Shown piece after piece: positions 52,653 to 60,938 of a stretch of DNA of 64,000 bases. The position numbers and the translations under genes were made by a program. The notes under the pieces were generated by a model. That model saw only the letters and a program-made list of their open reading frames with translations. It did not search any database and had not been told where the DNA came from. This stretch comes from Billgrantia montanilacus (GTDB lineage Bacteria > Pseudomonadota > Gammaproteobacteria > Pseudomonadales > Halomonadaceae). Location of the stretch: assembly GCF_003336675.1 (NCBI RefSeq), contig NZ_QPII01000010.1:5307-69306 (forward strand), written 5' to 3'. Each line of letters begins with the position of its first letter. Position 1 is the stretch's first letter.

Positions 52653-53174
52653 ATGAACTGGCTAGATACTGAAAACCGCTATGGCCTCGTCTCCCGCAGT
52701 GTTCACTGGACCATGGCCCTGTTGGTGCTGCTCATGCTCGGCAGCGACTGGTGGATGGAGGCTTTCGAAGATCTGGGCAAGGCTAACCTGATGGGCCTGC
52801 ACGAGAGCGCAGGATCGTTGCTGCTTGCGTTGCTCGCCTTTCGCCTTGCCTGGCGCTGGCACAACCGCGGCCGCCTTGCTCCACCTGCCCACTGGCGTCT
52901 CGCCGCTCGCCTCGGTCATCTCGTTCTCTACGGCCTGTTGTTGGCCATCCCGGCAAGCGGGCTCCTGGCGGCCTGGGGCAGCGGCCATGGTGTGACCTTC
53001 TTCGGGTTGCCGATGATTGCCACCGGCCCAGAGATCGAGTGGCTCGAGGAGGCCTTCGAAGAAATCCACGAGGTGCTTGCCAACCTGATGTGGGTGGTTA
53101 TTGGTGGGCATGTGCTCGCCGCCCTGGTCCATCAGTGGTGGCTGGGCGAGCGCAGCCTCCAGCGCATGAGTTGA
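52653..53174 (+). CDS. Cytochrome b561-family membrane protein
   Basis: A 173-residue di-heme membrane cytochrome, start at ATG 52653 behind AAGGAGTG. Four helices; RYGLVSRSVHWTMALLVLLM has the first heme-ligand His, LMGLHESAGSLLLALLAFRL the second, LAARLGHLVLYGLLLAIPAS and VIGGHVLAALVHQWW the others. It moves electrons between quinol and periplasmic acceptors. It is followed by PepSY-like genes and a two-component system, a grouping known for redox or metal sensing, and lies 170 nt from the sensor module on the other strand for one gene. Confidence 0.92.
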   Translation: MNWLDTENRYGLVSRSVHWTMALLVLLMLGSDWWMEAFEDLGKANLMGLHESAGSLLLALLAFRLAWRWHNRGRLAPPAHWRLAARLGHLVLYGLLLAIPASGLLAAWGSGHGVTFFGLPMIATGPEIEWLEEAFEEIHEVLANLMWVVIGGHVLAALVHQWWLGERSLQRMS

Positions 53175-53207
53175 GCGTCCATTCTTTGACACCACAGCTA
53201 GATCGAA

Positions 53208-53235
53208 AGGCCCGGCACGAATCCGTGCCGGGTCA
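53208..53235. terminator. Bidirectional hairpin between b561 and the PepSY-like gene
   Basis: CCCGGCAC (53211-53218) and GTGCCGGG (53225-53232) form an 8-bp GC stem between convergent genes. No clear U tract. Confidence 0.55.
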
Positions 53236-53299
53236 TCGAATACTCCATCTAACAGTATCTTAGCCAACAAGAACCGGGGCAATGCCCCGACACAGTGGT

Positions 53300-53773
53300 T
53301 CAGTCACGCTCTACCTCAAGAACCTCCCTTTCACCCTGGCGACTCTTGACCTCGAGCTCACGGCCGTCGCTGTCACGCCCCTCCACTTCGATACGTCCAT
53401 CGCGATCGACCTCGATTTCCTCGAATTCGACCATGCCTTCGGCAACAGCCAACTCCATGGCCAGCTTTACGTCGGCCTCGCTCATGCCCCAGGCGCCCCC
53501 TTCTCGGCGCTTGCGCTCCTCTTCGAGGGACTCACCGGTTTCCAGCGAAAGACGCACCTCAGCTTGCCATTCGTCATCGAGCCAACCTTCGATCTCGACG
53601 CTGTCACGCCCCTTGACTTCGATCTCCTGGAAGTGCTGGAAACCGAAGGCTGCCGCGTGCTCCAGCACCTCGTCTAGGCGATCCGTCGCCAGGCTTTCAT
53701 CGCTAGCCTGAGCGGTGAAGCCGGCGAGCATCAAGGCGGACAAGGAACCGGCCAGAATCATCTTGCGTTTCAT
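53300..53773 (-). CDS. Secreted PepSY-like protein
   Basis: A 157-residue protein from ATG 53773 with a signal peptide (MKRKMILAGSLSALMLAGFTAQA). Two PepSY-like units follow: VLEHAAAFGFQHFQEIEVKGRDSVEIEGWLDDEW and AVAEGMVEFEEIEVDRDGRIEVEGRD, each a helix then beta-strands in the E-I-E-V-x-x-x-G-x-x-E-V-E/I pattern. The protein is strongly acidic. Periplasmic PepSY proteins bind metal or inhibit peptidases; here the partner is unknown. Divergent from the second PepSY gene and the two-component system, convergent with cytochrome b561. Confidence 0.8.
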   Translation of the reverse strand: MKRKMILAGSLSALMLAGFTAQASDESLATDRLDEVLEHAAAFGFQHFQEIEVKGRDSVEIEGWLDDEWQAEVRLSLETGESLEEERKRREGGAWGMSEADVKLAMELAVAEGMVEFEEIEVDRDGRIEVEGRDSDGRELEVKSRQGEREVLEVERD

Positions 53774-53912
53774 GTGTGATACCTCCGTAGATGGTGATGC
53801 CTTCAAGGTGTCTCGTTGTAGACACAACTCAGGTTTTATCATCTGCCAGCTTGCCCGAAGCTGACGGCGCCGTTCATGCTGTGTTCATGTCAGGCCCGGC
53901 ATCCTTGGAAAC

Positions 53913-54302
53913 ATGATGATACGCACGCTTCCCCTCCAGCCACCCCCTCTACGCTCGACACGCGTCCGTCGAGTGATGCCCGCCTTGTTGCTATCGGCAC
54001 TCCTCGGCCTTTCGGCAAATCCCGGCCTCGCCGACGATCACTGGCGCAACCTCCATGATGCGGTACGCAGCGGCAAACTGGTCGCTCTGCCGGAGATCCT
54101 CGACTGGCTAGAGGCCCGCTACAAGGGGCATGTGCTCGAAGTGGAACTGGAGCGCGACGACGGCCGATTGATCTATGAAATCGAGATGCTCGGCCCTCAA
54201 GGCCAGGTGGTGGAGTTCGAGTTCGACGCCGTAAGTGGTGAATTGGTCGGCATGGAGGGAGTCAACATCGACGGCATGCGACGCAGCGAGGAGACGCGAT
54301 GA
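53913..54302 (+). CDS. Periplasmic PepSY-domain protein, first gene of a two-component operon
   Basis: A 129-residue protein with a signal peptide (hydrophobic 22-40, VMPALLLSALLGLSANPGLA) after a longer basic start. PepSY domain: GKLVALPEILDWLEARYKGH, then VLEVELERDDGRLIYEIEML and FEFDAVSGELVGMEGV. This is the classical single-domain PepSY form that often accompanies two-component systems and is thought to modulate the sensor from the periplasm. Its stop overlaps the response-regulator start (ATGA), so the three genes are one operon. Confidence 0.9.
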   Translation: MMIRTLPLQPPPLRSTRVRRVMPALLLSALLGLSANPGLADDHWRNLHDAVRSGKLVALPEILDWLEARYKGHVLEVELERDDGRLIYEIEMLGPQGQVVEFEFDAVSGELVGMEGVNIDGMRRSEETR

Positions 54303-54967
54303 AGGTGTTGCTGGTGGAAGACGACGATGCCCTGGCCGAAGCCCTGGCGGGGGCGTTGCATGAGGCCGGGGTGCTGGTTGAGCGGGCCGACAGCGGCAGC
54401 GAAGCCGATTACCTGGTACGCACCGAAGTCTACGATGCCGTGATCCTCGACCTGGGACTGCCCGACGGCGACGGCAGCCGCTGGCTCGGCCAGTGGCGGG
54501 AAGACGGCATTGAGCTGCCAGTGCTGGTTCTGACCGCGCGCACACGCTGGGCAGACAAGGCCGCCGGATTCTCGGCCGGCGCCGACGACTACGTCACCAA
54601 ACCCTTCGAGACAGCCGAGGTACTGTTCCGCCTTCGCGCCCTGGTACGCCGTAGTCACGGTCACGCTCACCCGGTGCTGCACATCGGCGAGCTGACCTTC
54701 GACACCCACACCGGCAGTGTGACCCTGGCCGGGCGTCCCATTGGCCTGACCGCCCAGGAGTTACGGCTGCTCGCCTACCTGGCCCATGCCGCTCCGCGGG
54801 TGGTCAGCCGCAGCGAGCTGGTAGAGCACGTCTATGATCGTGATCACGAACCAGACTCCAACGTCATCGACGTCCAGATCAGCCGCCTGCGACGCAAGCT
54901 TGGGGCCGAGCACATCGAGACCTGCCGTGGTCAGGGCTATCGGCTCATCGGCGGTGACGCCTCATGA
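54299..54967 (+). CDS. OmpR/PhoP-family response regulator
   Basis: A 222-residue regulator. Receiver domain: acidic pair in LLVEDDDALAE, phosphoacceptor Asp51 (VILDLGLPDGDG), Lys101 in DDYVTKPF. Winged-helix DNA-binding domain from about 125: LTFDTHTGSVTLAGRPIGLT, SELVEHVYDRDHEPDSNVID and VQISRLRRKLG. PhoP/QseB-like. Overlaps the PepSY gene and the kinase gene by 4 nt at each end. Likely targets are the divergent PepSY gene and cytochrome b561, by position only. Confidence 0.94.
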   Translation: MKVLLVEDDDALAEALAGALHEAGVLVERADSGSEADYLVRTEVYDAVILDLGLPDGDGSRWLGQWREDGIELPVLVLTARTRWADKAAGFSAGADDYVTKPFETAEVLFRLRALVRRSHGHAHPVLHIGELTFDTHTGSVTLAGRPIGLTAQELRLLAYLAHAAPRVVSRSELVEHVYDRDHEPDSNVIDVQISRLRRKLGAEHIETCRGQGYRLIGGDAS

Positions 54968-56343
54968 ACCGACTGCGGCATCTATCCCTGGCCAGCCGTC
55001 TGATGCTGGCTACGCTGCTGGTGCTGGTGGTTGCCCTACCGCTGGCCGGTCTCGGCCTCGCCCAGCACTTCCGTACTACTGCTACCGACTCCTTCGATCG
55101 CCAATTGGAGGCACTACTCAACGTGGTGATCGCCGGCCTTGCCTGGGACGACGCGCAGCAGCAACTGGTACAGGAGCGCGACCTCGGCGACCCACACTTC
55201 GAGCAGGTCTTCTCTGGCTGGTACTGGCAGGTCAGCGACGGCGCCGAGCGGGTACTCTCCTCGCGCTCACTTTGGGACCAGCGCCTGCCGGTGCGAGAGA
55301 CAGCCGATGTGATCCGCGATAATTTCGTGGGACCACGCGACACACCGCTACGGGTCATCGAGCGCGACATCCACCTGGCTCCGCTCGATACACCGCTGCA
55401 CATCAGCGTGGCGGCACCGCGGCAGTCGCTGGAGCTTGAACTGGAGCGTTTCACGCGTCTCGTGGCACTATCGCTAGCCAGCCTCGGCCTGCTGGTGCTG
55501 ATCACCCTCGCTCTGCAGGTCCGCTGGGGGTTGGCACCGCTGCGGCGTCTGCAAGCCGACCTCGCGCACGTGGAGAACGGCGATGCCGAGCGGCTCGATA
55601 CCCGGCTTCCCGCCGAGCTGGCGCGCCTGGCCGGAGCCATGAATGCCGTTCTGGCGCGCGATCGACGGCTGATGGAACACGCGCGCCATGCCGCCGGCAA
55701 CCTGGCTCACTCGCTCAAGACGCCCGTGAGCGTACTGACCACCCTGGCCGACGGTATCGAGGAGCCACGTCGCACTCGAATTCGCGACGAACTCTCCCGT
55801 ATAGATACCGCTGTCCGCCACCACCTGGCCCGAGCCACTGCTGCTGGCGATGTCGGCCTGGCACCCCGGGTCGCCGTGGCAGAGGTACTTGCGCCTATTC
55901 TCGACGGTCTCAAGCGACTCGCCACGCGCCGCGGCGTGAAACTTGATCACGACCTGGCCAATGAACTGCGTGTGCGGATGGCGCCCCAGGATCTCCAGGA
56001 ACTTGTCGGTAATTTGCTGGACAATGCCCTGCGCTGGGCAAAGGGCCAGGTTCGACTCCTCGGCCATGAAGAGAGCGAAGGAATCTGGCTCTGCGTGGAG
56101 GATGACGGCCCCGGGATGGACGAGGCCCAGCGCCAAGCCGCCACGGGCCGCGGGGCCCGCCTGGATGAGCAGCGCTCCGGCAGTGGCCTGGGACTGGCCA
56201 TCGTCTCCGACCTGGTAGCCCTGCATGGCGGCCAGTTGGCCTTGGACACTTCTCCCCTGGGCGGCCTGTCTGTTCGTGTCTGGCTACCGGCCCGGCCGCT
56301 CGCCGAGACCCCGGTACCGTACCCGGCCGGAGAACACATCTAA
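54964..56343 (+). CDS. Sensor histidine kinase, PhoQ-like
   Basis: A 459-residue membrane kinase. TM1 about 12-34, a periplasmic sensor of ~125 residues, TM2 about 165-186, then a linker resembling HAMP. The dimerisation segment ARHAAGNLAHSLKTPVSVLT gives His249 and the PhoQ-type LAHSLKTP form. The ATP-binding part has NLLDNALRWAKG (N box), VEDDGPGMDEAQ (G1) and RSGSGLGLAIV (G2). It pairs with the 54299 regulator and possibly with the PepSY proteins, which share its compartment. The signal is not identifiable. Confidence 0.94.
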   Translation: MNRLRHLSLASRLMLATLLVLVVALPLAGLGLAQHFRTTATDSFDRQLEALLNVVIAGLAWDDAQQQLVQERDLGDPHFEQVFSGWYWQVSDGAERVLSSRSLWDQRLPVRETADVIRDNFVGPRDTPLRVIERDIHLAPLDTPLHISVAAPRQSLELELERFTRLVALSLASLGLLVLITLALQVRWGLAPLRRLQADLAHVENGDAERLDTRLPAELARLAGAMNAVLARDRRLMEHARHAAGNLAHSLKTPVSVLTTLADGIEEPRRTRIRDELSRIDTAVRHHLARATAAGDVGLAPRVAVAEVLAPILDGLKRLATRRGVKLDHDLANELRVRMAPQDLQELVGNLLDNALRWAKGQVRLLGHEESEGIWLCVEDDGPGMDEAQRQAATGRGARLDEQRSGSGLGLAIVSDLVALHGGQLALDTSPLGGLSVRVWLPARPLAETPVPYPAGEHI

Positions 56344-56438
56344 CCCACCCCGGCGCAGATGCCAGGAGTCTGAAGCCGTCAGCAAGAAGGGCTTGAGACT
56401 TCGAATGGGTTCGGGACACAGTTTGCACCCTGTTGGCA

Positions 56439-56462
56439 CGCCCGTATCTCAGGATACGGGCG
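56439..56462. terminator. Bidirectional terminator hairpin
   Basis: CGCCCGTATC (56439-56448) and GATACGGGCG (56453-56462) pair over 10 bp with a TCAG loop between the kinase gene and the convergent transporter operon. No T run, so it may depend on Rho or serve as a boundary. Confidence 0.55.
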
Positions 56463-56491
56463 ACGCCTGTATGCTGACCTATGTGCCCTGC

Positions 56492-57301
56492 TTACACCCC
56501 CTTCACACTCCGAGCCGCTTCCTCGCGCCGGCGCTTCACCTCGTAGGCGATGGCCAGCACCACGGTGACGAGGATCAGTATCAGCCCCAGGGCGTTGACC
56601 GCGGGGGTGAGGCCGGTGCGCACCTTGGAGGCGATATAGACAGTAAGGGTCGTGTCGTAGCCGACCACGAACAGGGTGGTGTTGTAGTTCTCGAAGGATT
56701 GCAGGAAGGCGATCACCCCCGCCGAGTAGATCGCCGGCTTGAGGTACGGCAGCAGGATTCGCCGGAACATCTGCCACTGGCTGGCCCCCAGGTCCAGCGC
56801 GGCCCGCTCCATGGTGCGGTCGAAACGCTGCAGCCGGGCGGTGACCATCAGCATCACATAGGCGGCGATGAAGGTGGCCTGACCCAGCACGGTGAGGAAG
56901 ATACCGCCGCTCACCCCGAACTGGCGCCAGAAGATCAGCGTCGAGATGCCGATGATCACGCCGGGGGTGAGCAGTGGCGAGAGGATCAGGGCATAGAGGA
57001 ACGGCTTGGCGCGACTCGAGACCGTATTGAGGAACAGTGCCGTGGCGATGCCGATGGGCACGGCCAGGCACAGCACCCCGACAGCGACGATCGCGCTGTT
57101 GCCCAGCGCCTGCCACATGCCGCCATCGGCCGCCAGTTCACCGAACCAGCGCAGGGTGGTGCCATCCCAGGGGGTCACCGTGGGGAAGCGGCTGTCGTTG
57201 AAGGTGGCCGCCGCCATGATCAGCAGTGGCAGGAACAGGTAGACGAAGAAGACCACCACGTAGAAGCGCAGGCCGAAGGCCAGCAAACGCTGCGAGCTCA
57301 T
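56492..57301 (-). CDS. Polyamine-type ABC transporter permease (PotC-like)
   Basis: A 269-residue permease with six helices, start at ATG 57301 (MSSQRLLAFGLRFYVVVFFV). The EAA loop is RFDRTMERAALDLGASQWQM then FRRILLPYLKPAI, which docks on the ATPase. PotC/PotI-type by length and by the N-terminal P-L-L-I-M-A-A-A-T-F-N-D motif. It works with PotB-, PotA- and PotD-like partners in the same operon to import polyamines or a related cation; specificity is set by the binding protein. Overlaps the PotB-like stop by 4 nt. Confidence 0.92.
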   Translation of the reverse strand: MSSQRLLAFGLRFYVVVFFVYLFLPLLIMAAATFNDSRFPTVTPWDGTTLRWFGELAADGGMWQALGNSAIVAVGVLCLAVPIGIATALFLNTVSSRAKPFLYALILSPLLTPGVIIGISTLIFWRQFGVSGGIFLTVLGQATFIAAYVMLMVTARLQRFDRTMERAALDLGASQWQMFRRILLPYLKPAIYSAGVIAFLQSFENYNTTLFVVGYDTTLTVYIASKVRTGLTPAVNALGLILILVTVVLAIAYEVKRRREEAARSVKGV

Positions 57302-58185
57302 TTGGCAATATCCCCCAAGCCTACCTTGAAGATCTTCATCACCAGCGACATGAACCCGATACACAGCACCAGCAGCAGGAAGGCGTAGGCCGCCCCCTGG
57401 TTCCAGTTGCCGCCCTCGAAGAACCAGTTGTAGATGATCTGGGTAAACCAGCGGCTGCCGGGCGAGCCCAGCAGCGCCGGCACCGCGTAGCTGCCGGCGG
57501 CGAGCATGAAGGTCATGATGCAGCCGGTGGCGATGCCCGGCTTGGCATGGGGAATCACGATGCGTCGATGGGTGCGCACGGTGCCGGCTCCCAGGTCCCG
57601 CGCCGCGCGCACCTGGTTGTCGTCAAGGCTCTCGATGGCGTTGTAGACCGGAAAGACCATGAAAAGGATGTAGGCGTAGACCATGCCCACCATCACCCCG
57701 GCATCGCCGTTGAGAAAGCGGATCGGACGGTCGATCAGGCCCAGCATCATCAAGACCTCGTTGAGCGGCCCGCGAAACGCCAGGATGATGAACCAGGAGT
57801 AGGTGCGCAGGATCTCGTTGATCCAGAAGGGAATGATCAGCAACAGGATGCAAAGCGCCGCCTGGCGCGGGGTGGCCACCTTGGCCAGGTACCAGGCCAG
57901 CGGATAGCTCACGATCAAGGTCAACACCGTGACCAGCACGCTCGACCACAGGGTCTTGAAGAAGATGGAGCGATGGATATCGTTGTTGAACAGCGTCGCG
58001 TAGTTGGCGATGGTCAACCGATCCTCCGGCCCGCCGATCTGCGCCGGCAGCAGGTTGGGCTTGAGCGAGTACTCGATCATCTGCAGCTGCGGCAGGGTCA
58101 CCATCACGATCAGCCAGATGCCGAGCAGCGTGAGGATGGCGACCGCCAGCGGTCCGCCGAAACGGGCACTAAGCTGACGAAACAT
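57298..58185 (-). CDS. Polyamine-type ABC transporter permease (PotB-like)
   Basis: A 295-residue permease with six helices, ATG 58185 (MFRQLSARFGGPLAVAILTL). EAA loop: LDDNQVRAARDLGAGTVRTH then RRIVIPHAKPGIATG. The long periplasmic N-terminal loop and the VMVFPVYNAIESL segment are typical of PotB/PotH. Its start overlaps the ATPase gene by 17 nt. Forms the membrane pore with the PotC-like protein. Confidence 0.92.
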   Translation of the reverse strand: MFRQLSARFGGPLAVAILTLLGIWLIVMVTLPQLQMIEYSLKPNLLPAQIGGPEDRLTIANYATLFNNDIHRSIFFKTLWSSVLVTVLTLIVSYPLAWYLAKVATPRQAALCILLLIIPFWINEILRTYSWFIILAFRGPLNEVLMMLGLIDRPIRFLNGDAGVMVGMVYAYILFMVFPVYNAIESLDDNQVRAARDLGAGTVRTHRRIVIPHAKPGIATGCIMTFMLAAGSYAVPALLGSPGSRWFTQIIYNWFFEGGNWNQGAAYAFLLLVLCIGFMSLVMKIFKVGLGDIAK

Positions 58186-59344
58186 GAGCGCCTCCCGCCG
58201 CGGTACGGCTATCCACCATCTCGCCGGTGGTTTCGTCGACCACGGCGCTACCGTCATCGGGCAGCACCACCGCATCCGCTGGGTCATAGCCGAATGTCAT
58301 CCGCTGGCCCACGGTGAGCGAGTCCGCATACTGGCGTGACACTTCATGGCCAAGCTGTACTCGCAGCTTCTCGCCGGAGGCCGTAAGACGCGTCTCCAGC
58401 ATCACCGAGGCGCCCTCGAAATGCACCGCTTCGATCTCTCCCTCGAGCCGTGGCCCGGCGGCATCGGCGGCCACCGGCTTGAGATGCTCGGGTCGAACGT
58501 AGAGCGCCACCCGGTCGCCGTTCCCCAGGCTGACGTCCTCACCCGCGCTGCCGGCGAGTTCGCCCAGCGCACCGGCGTCCAGGCGAACCCGCTGCCCTTC
58601 CCGGTCCACGAGCCGGCTCTCGAGGCGATTATTCTCGCCGACGAAGGCCGCCACGAAGCCCGTCGCCGGACTGCGATACAGCGTCATGGGGTCGGCGACC
58701 TGCTGGATCCGCCCCGCCGACATCACCGCCACCCGGTCGGACATGGTCAATGCCTCGCCCTGGTCGTGGGTGATATAGATGAAGGTGATGCCGGTCTTGC
58801 GCTGGATGGTCTTGAGCTCGGCCCGCATATGCTGGCGCAGCTTCAGGTCCAGCGCCGAGAGGGGTTCGTCGAGCAGCAGCACCCGGGGCTCCACCGCCAG
58901 CGCCCGGGCGATGGCCACCCGCTGCTTCTGGCCACCGGAGAGCTCGGTTACCTGCTTGGGGCCGCTGCCCTCGAGGGCGACCAGCGCCAACAATCGCTCG
59001 GACGTCTCACGTCGCTGCTTCTTGCCGACACCGCGCACCTCCAGGCCGAACTCGATGTTCTCGAATACCGTCATCAGCGGAAAGAGCGCCAGGTTCTGGA
59101 AAATCATCGCCGTGGGGCGACGGTTGACCGGAACCCCGGCGACCGGCTCCTCGCCGATGAAGACCTGCCCCTGGCTTGGTACGAGGAAGCCACTGACAAT
59201 ATTGAGCAGGGTCGTCTTGCCGCAGCCCGAAGGGCCGAGGAAGCTGAAGAACTCCCCCGAGCCGATCGTAAGCGATGTCTTCTCGATGGCGGTGAAGTCG
59301 CCGAAGCGCATCACCACCTCATCCAATCTGACGCTACCGTCCAT
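58169..59344 (-). CDS. Polyamine-type ABC transporter ATPase (PotA-like)
   Basis: A 391-residue ATPase. Walker A GPSGCGKTTLLNIVSGF, signature LSGGQKQRVAIARALA, Walker B VLLLDEPLSALD and the switch His in YITHDQGEAL are intact. The C-terminal ~140 residues form the TOBE domain (VALYVRPEHLKPVAAD), the regulatory part of the PotA/MalK class. It powers import through the PotB/PotC-like permeases. The gap to the upstream binding-protein gene holds two hairpins. Confidence 0.94.
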   Translation of the reverse strand: MDGSVRLDEVVMRFGDFTAIEKTSLTIGSGEFFSFLGPSGCGKTTLLNIVSGFLVPSQGQVFIGEEPVAGVPVNRRPTAMIFQNLALFPLMTVFENIEFGLEVRGVGKKQRRETSERLLALVALEGSGPKQVTELSGGQKQRVAIARALAVEPRVLLLDEPLSALDLKLRQHMRAELKTIQRKTGITFIYITHDQGEALTMSDRVAVMSAGRIQQVADPMTLYRSPATGFVAAFVGENNRLESRLVDREGQRVRLDAGALGELAGSAGEDVSLGNGDRVALYVRPEHLKPVAADAAGPRLEGEIEAVHFEGASVMLETRLTASGEKLRVQLGHEVSRQYADSLTVGQRMTFGYDPADAVVLPDDGSAVVDETTGEMVDSRTAAGGAHVSSA

Positions 59345-59474
59345 TCAATCGTTGCCTTCTTGAACTGAATGCCGAAGTGACAGCTGCTGACTCTCCCCTC
59401 GGCAAAACGGCACGTCAGCGCAACCGCTGACCACAAAGGCGTGGACCTGGCACTTCATTTGCGGCCTGCGCGTC

Positions 59475-59526
59475 GGATAGGAACAACATCCCTGTTGCCT
59501 ATCCTCGATCGACATCCCTGTCGATC
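59475..59526 (-). promoter_or_regulatory. Two hairpins between the binding-protein and ATPase genes
   Basis: GGATAGG...CCTATCC (59475-59504) and GATCGACA-TCCC-TGTCGATC (59507-59526) stand side by side in the 263-nt gap. Such intercistronic stems often protect or end part of the transcript so that the periplasmic protein is made in excess. Confidence 0.5.
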
Positions 59527-59607
59527 GCCGCGCGCCGCTGCATTCAGTGCCAGCGCCTTTGCGATGTCAGCTTATTGCGCTACGTGCCTCTATGCTTATG
59601 ACCCAAC

Positions 59608-60723
59608 TCACGCGCTCAAATAGCGATCCTGGTACTCATTCCGCAGCGCCACGTACCAGGGCTCCTGGATCGGCCACCACCAGAGATTGGCCAGGTCCTC
59701 TTCGCTGTAGGAGTCGGTGAAGAACTGACGCGTCTCCTCGGGCAGCAGCTCGGTGGCGCCCTTTGAGGTGGAGTTGTAACCGGTAGCCTTGACGAACATG
59801 GCACCGGCCTCGGGGGTGTAGTACCAGTTGATCAGCTCGTAGACGGCATCGGGGTTCTGGGCGTTCTTGGGAATCACGAAGCCTTCCATCCAGGCCAGGG
59901 CTCCCTCCTTCGGTGCGCCGTAGGCGATGTCTTCACCCTCCTGCTGCAGGCGGAAGGCGGTGGAGTCCCAGGTCTGGCCGATGATGGCACCATTGGTACG
60001 GAAAGCGGCCTGGGCCTCGTTCTCGGTATCCCAGAACTGGGCCAGCATGTGCTTGTGCTTGGCCGCCTCCTCGAGGATGACGTCGAAGTTGGCACGCATC
60101 GCCTCTTCGGACTTGTAGGAGTCGAGCATCGGGAACGGCAGCCTGCCCTCTCGCTCCAGCCACAGGCCGATACCCACCAGCGCCGAGTGGCCGCGCACCG
60201 TTACGCCCTGGCCGTGATCGGGATTCCACAGGTCGGCATAGCTGAGGTTGGCGCGGTCCACGTCGGCGTAGCGGCGATGCCAGGTGATCGCCTCGGTGCC
60301 CCAGTCGCTGGGAGCGAAGAAGCGCTTGCCATCCACCACGCCGCCGACCTTGGAGCCCTCGATGGCACTGTCCAGGGCACCATCCCAATTGATCCGCGAC
60401 TCGTCCAGCGGCTGCACCAGGTCATAGTCGAGGTAGCCCGGCACCCGATCCACCGTGGGCATGATCACGTCGAAGCCGCTGCCATCGGTGGCCCGCAGCG
60501 AGTTCATGAGCTCGTCGTTGGTGCCATAGGGCGTGAAGGTGGCGCGTATGCCGGTCTTCTCGGTGAAGTCGGCCAGCATTTCATCGGTGAAATAACCGGC
60601 CCAGGCGTAGATACGCAGGGTCTGATCCTGGGCCAGCACCTTGTTGATGTAGAACGAAGGCACGGTAGCGACCGCGCCAGCGGCCAGGGTGCCTTGCAGG
60701 AAACGGCGACGTGTGAACGACAT
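59608..60723 (-). CDS. Polyamine-type ABC transporter periplasmic binding protein (PotD/PotF-like)
   Basis: A 371-residue binding protein with a twin-arginine signal peptide: FTRRRFLQGTLAAGAVATVP, so it is probably exported folded. The mature domain starts LRIYAWAGYFTDEMLADFTE, the PotD/PotF ligand-lobe opening, and keeps the DVIMPTVDRVPGYLDYDLVQ and EGFVIPKNAQNPDAVYELIN segments. It would bind putrescine, spermidine or a related compound. A Tat signal in this family is less common than Sec. First gene of the operon. Confidence 0.92.
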   Translation of the reverse strand: MSFTRRRFLQGTLAAGAVATVPSFYINKVLAQDQTLRIYAWAGYFTDEMLADFTEKTGIRATFTPYGTNDELMNSLRATDGSGFDVIMPTVDRVPGYLDYDLVQPLDESRINWDGALDSAIEGSKVGGVVDGKRFFAPSDWGTEAITWHRRYADVDRANLSYADLWNPDHGQGVTVRGHSALVGIGLWLEREGRLPFPMLDSYKSEEAMRANFDVILEEAAKHKHMLAQFWDTENEAQAAFRTNGAIIGQTWDSTAFRLQQEGEDIAYGAPKEGALAWMEGFVIPKNAQNPDAVYELINWYYTPEAGAMFVKATGYNSTSKGATELLPEETRQFFTDSYSEEDLANLWWWPIQEPWYVALRNEYQDRYLSA

Positions 60724-60938
60724 GACGGTTCTCCATGAGGGTCTTGCACAGGGTGACAGGGGTCAGAGGGACCTGGCCCCCGACCCTTATCGCGCGACTC
60801 CATGACGATGGGATGAACATTGAATGACCGTTCAATCCTCGTGTAACAGAGAGTAGCAGTCCCTCAGGAAAAATCCGTTCGCGCTTTCAACGCTTTTTTC
60901 GCCCATAGCGGTGGCGCCGGCCGGCTGGTGAAGTTCGC

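Noticed and set aside
57226..58317. A 363-codon plus-strand frame
   Set aside because: Antisense to the two permease genes, which carry EAA loops and membrane helices.
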